NCBI GenBank assembly: GCA_016177145.1
Contig: JACOVV010000230.1
Coordinates: forward strand, 1-7,173
Reading direction: 5' to 3'
From: Candidatus Omnitrophota bacterium
Lineage (GTDB): Bacteria; Omnitrophota; Gorgyraeia; JACOVV01
DNA length: 7,173 nt
The notes beneath the pieces are model-generated. The model was not told the origin of the DNA. It saw only the letters and a program-made list of their open reading frames with translations, and searched no databases. Position 1 is the first letter of the stretch. Each line of letters opens with the position of its first letter. This document shows positions 5,426-7,173 of the stretch, in pieces. Position numbers and translations under genes: made by a program.

Positions 5426-7173
5426 CTAAAGACTAGTTTCATCACGTGGAGTAAGCAGATTCGGATCCGGCATCATGTGTTCCATCTTTCCTTTCTTAAG
5501 ATCAATGGACATCACCTGGTCCACTAGCCCGATGGAAGCCGTGCCGTTAAAGGTGCCTGCAATCGCATGGAGAGCGTTGATATTATCCGGCACAACGTTG
5601 GATTCTTGCGGAGTCGCGAAATGGATATCAATGCTCCCCGGGATCCCCGGCTGGACATCCACAACGGCTACAGGGGTTAGAAATAGATGAGGATCTCCCG
5701 CCAGAGCATCCTGCTGTATCCCGAAAAGTTCTCCCGTGTTAAATCTTCCTTTACTTCTAAACCTTGTGATGCCGATGACCGCTGTCCGCGTCCGTTCCCT
5801 TTGCAGGAGACGGGCATAATCCTTCGCCGTGATCCCGGGCGCTTTGATCCGCACGTATCCGGCATGGAAATGCGTGTGGCTTCCCTCGGTCACGTTGGTG
5901 GTCGGATCCGCTTGGATTTTTTCCCAAAGAGAGGGCGGATAAAGCCCCTGGACCGCCTTCCAGTATTTCAGGCTGCTGCCAGCCGCCTGCATGGCGACGT
6001 TATCCACCATCCCGTTGCCGGCGCTGGTCGCGTCCGCCGTCCGCCGGAACAAATGCAGTTCCAATCCGTCAATTCGAGGGTAATGAAACAACGCCGGCCC
6101 CACAACGCGATTGGTAGAATGAGTATTGCAGGAGGTGACCTGTACCGATTTCCCCCGGAACTGCCTAAAATCCCCGCTGCGGGTAAAGTTGGTTGTTTCA
6201 AAAAGGGGAAGCATCCCCTGCGCTTCTCCTCCCTGGATCACGACCGCCACATCCGGAAACCGGTTGTAGATGTATTTTAAGTTGTATTCGGTTACGGAGA
6301 GGGTGTTTCCATCCGCATCTTTCGTTTCGCCGTCGGCGGTATCCACCACGATGTCTACTCCGCCGCCGGCCAGCGTCTCCTCTAGAGTTCCAAAAAGAGG
6401 CAGTCCTTCTTTCTCAAACGCGGCTTTGTCTGATCCTTTAAGAGCGACTAACGGAACTCCTTCGTCGGCTAATCTCCTGGTTTCTTTGTCGTTGGCGGTT
6501 CGCTTGGCCGCCAGCACCCAAAATCCGTGTCTCCTCGCCCATTTGAGCACTTTCGCGCCGATCGTCCCCGGCCCGTTGACCAGGACCGTCACCTTCGGCT
6601 GGAGGAGCAGTTCCATCTTTTTAAAACTGGTCTGGTCTCCGCCGAGAAACTGAGCGATCACCGGCCGGTTTGAGCCGGGGATCTCGATCTCCAACTGCAA
6701 TCCTCTCGGCTTGGATCTGCCAAACCAGTGCCGTGTCGCTTTCAGATCACCCAGCCGCAAGGTATCTGAAAACCAGTTGGGGACATCGGGGTGCGGGACC
6801 AAGATATTAGGATCAAAAGTCTCCAGTTCGTTTCTTAATGCGTCTAAGTCTTTATCCACCAAGCGCACGCCGATCCCGGCTTGGCTCACCCACCTCGCCG
6901 CCGCAGCAACCCTGTTTTTTACCTCCGGATAACCTCCCACCCGCGCTTCAAAATAAAAAACCTCGGACGTCTCTAAGATTTGCCTCTGCGGATCCCATTT
7001 GACGCCGGCTACCGGTTCATTCAAGTCGTTCAGAAAATAGGACGGAGGTACAGGGAGCGACGCTGGCAGCGGCGATGAACGATCAAAGGATTCCGGGAGC
7101 GCCTGACGAGGGGAAATAGTCCCGGAGTGATGAGAAACAACACCCCCTTCCCCCACCAAAAACAACAGGATGA
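5426..7173 (-). CDS. Type II (archaeal-type) glyceraldehyde-3-phosphate dehydrogenase with ~190-residue N-terminal extension, probably 5'-partial
   Basis: Predicted NAD(P)-dependent oxidation of glyceraldehyde 3-phosphate to 1,3-bisphosphoglycerate, or the reverse, in glycolysis/gluconeogenesis. Numbering is from the first candidate start, a TTG at 7163-7165 (579 residues). Residues 191-203 hold a Rossmann loop, VNGPGTIG. QGGE lies at 311-314, the catalytic-cysteine motif SCNT at 345-348 (Cys346, codon 6128-6130), RRTAD at 374-378, the His pair HFH at 432-434, and ESNVVPDNINA near the C-terminus. These match archaeal GAPDH in order and spacing (QGGE, SCNT, RRGAD, HQH, ESDIVPENVDA), and not the classical bacterial GapA. 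Archaeal homologues are about 340 residues and start just before the Rossmann loop, so residues 1-190 are extra; I recognise no domain there. The frame stays open to the window edge and reads ILLFLVG across it, so the true start and perhaps a signal peptide may lie outside. The stop is TAG. The next gene starts 9 bases downstream, which suggests cotranscription. Family confidence is high; activity and start are uncertain. Confidence 0.85.
   Translation of the reverse strand, partial: ILLFLVGEGGVVSHHSGTISPRQALPESFDRSSPLPASLPVPPSYFLNDLNEPVAGVKWDPQRQILETSEVFYFEARVGGYPEVKNRVAAAARWVSQAGIGVRLVDKDLDALRNELETFDPNILVPHPDVPNWFSDTLRLGDLKATRHWFGRSKPRGLQLEIEIPGSNRPVIAQFLGGDQTSFKKMELLLQPKVTVLVNGPGTIGAKVLKWARRHGFWVLAAKRTANDKETRRLADEGVPLVALKGSDKAAFEKEGLPLFGTLEETLAGGGVDIVVDTADGETKDADGNTLSVTEYNLKYIYNRFPDVAVVIQGGEAQGMLPLFETTNFTRSGDFRQFRGKSVQVTSCNTHSTNRVVGPALFHYPRIDGLELHLFRRTADATSAGNGMVDNVAMQAAGSSLKYWKAVQGLYPPSLWEKIQADPTTNVTEGSHTHFHAGYVRIKAPGITAKDYARLLQRERTRTAVIGITRFRSKGRFNTGELFGIQQDALAGDPHLFLTPVAVVDVQPGIPGSIDIHFATPQESNVVPDNINALHAIAGTFNGTASIGLVDQVMSIDLKKGKMEHMMPDPNLLTPRDETSL

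Noticed and set aside
5687..6280. Plus-strand open frame of 197 codons opposite the GAPDH gene
   Set aside because: It is antisense to well-conserved GAPDH motifs, including the cysteine region, its translation is rich in Arg and Pro with no recognisable family, and G+C-rich coding DNA often leaves such open antisense frames.
6193..6932. Three further plus-strand open frames over the GAPDH N-terminal half
   Set aside because: They overlap one another and the Rossmann region, with no ribosome sites or family features, so they are treated as shadows.
7136..7160. C-rich run near the right edge as a regulatory element
   Set aside because: It reads as normal codons (Gly, Glu, Val) at the start of the GAPDH frame, and there is too little upstream sequence to judge a promoter.

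Overview
The window holds one tightly packed cluster of three genes, all on the minus strand and so read from the right edge to the left. In order of transcription they are: an archaeal-type (type II) glyceraldehyde-3-phosphate dehydrogenase with a long extra N-terminus (about 5426-7173, probably cut by the window edge); a 1402-residue protein with a signal peptide, whose last third is a pyruvate,phosphate dikinase-like ATP-grasp plus phosphohistidine module (1208-5416); and a radical-SAM lysine 2,3-aminomutase, KamA (61-1176). The gaps are 9 and 31 bases, which fits one transcript. A perfect 12-bp stem with a 3-base loop (36-62) overlaps the kamA stop codon and probably ends or protects the message. 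No tRNA, rRNA, CRISPR array, insertion sequence or plus-strand gene is supported, and no stretch over 300 bases lacks a gene.

The organism looks like an uncultured bacterium, probably known from metagenome assembly. The Sec-type signal peptide and KamA are bacterial in style, while the GAPDH belongs to a family found mainly in Archaea. Very long exported proteins carrying dikinase modules make me think of Omnitrophota or a related candidate phylum. That is an impression, not a demonstrated placement. All three genes use standard stops (TAG, TGA, TAG), so there is no sign of UGA recoding.

GAPDH and pyruvate,phosphate dikinase both act in lower glycolysis/gluconeogenesis, which at first suggests a central-carbon operon. 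The middle protein spoils that reading. It lacks the C-terminal PEP/pyruvate TIM barrel, several conserved nucleotide-site acids are replaced, about 850 residues of unknown helical sequence precede the module, and it starts with an export signal. It is better described as a PPDK-derived protein of unknown function. KamA converts L-lysine to L-beta-lysine. No acetyltransferase, EF-P or lysine-fermentation partner is visible to say what the beta-lysine is for.

The items most worth a second look are the architecture and degenerate active site of the middle protein, the N-terminal extension of the GAPDH, the unexplained grouping of the three genes, and the hairpins at the two ends of kamA.
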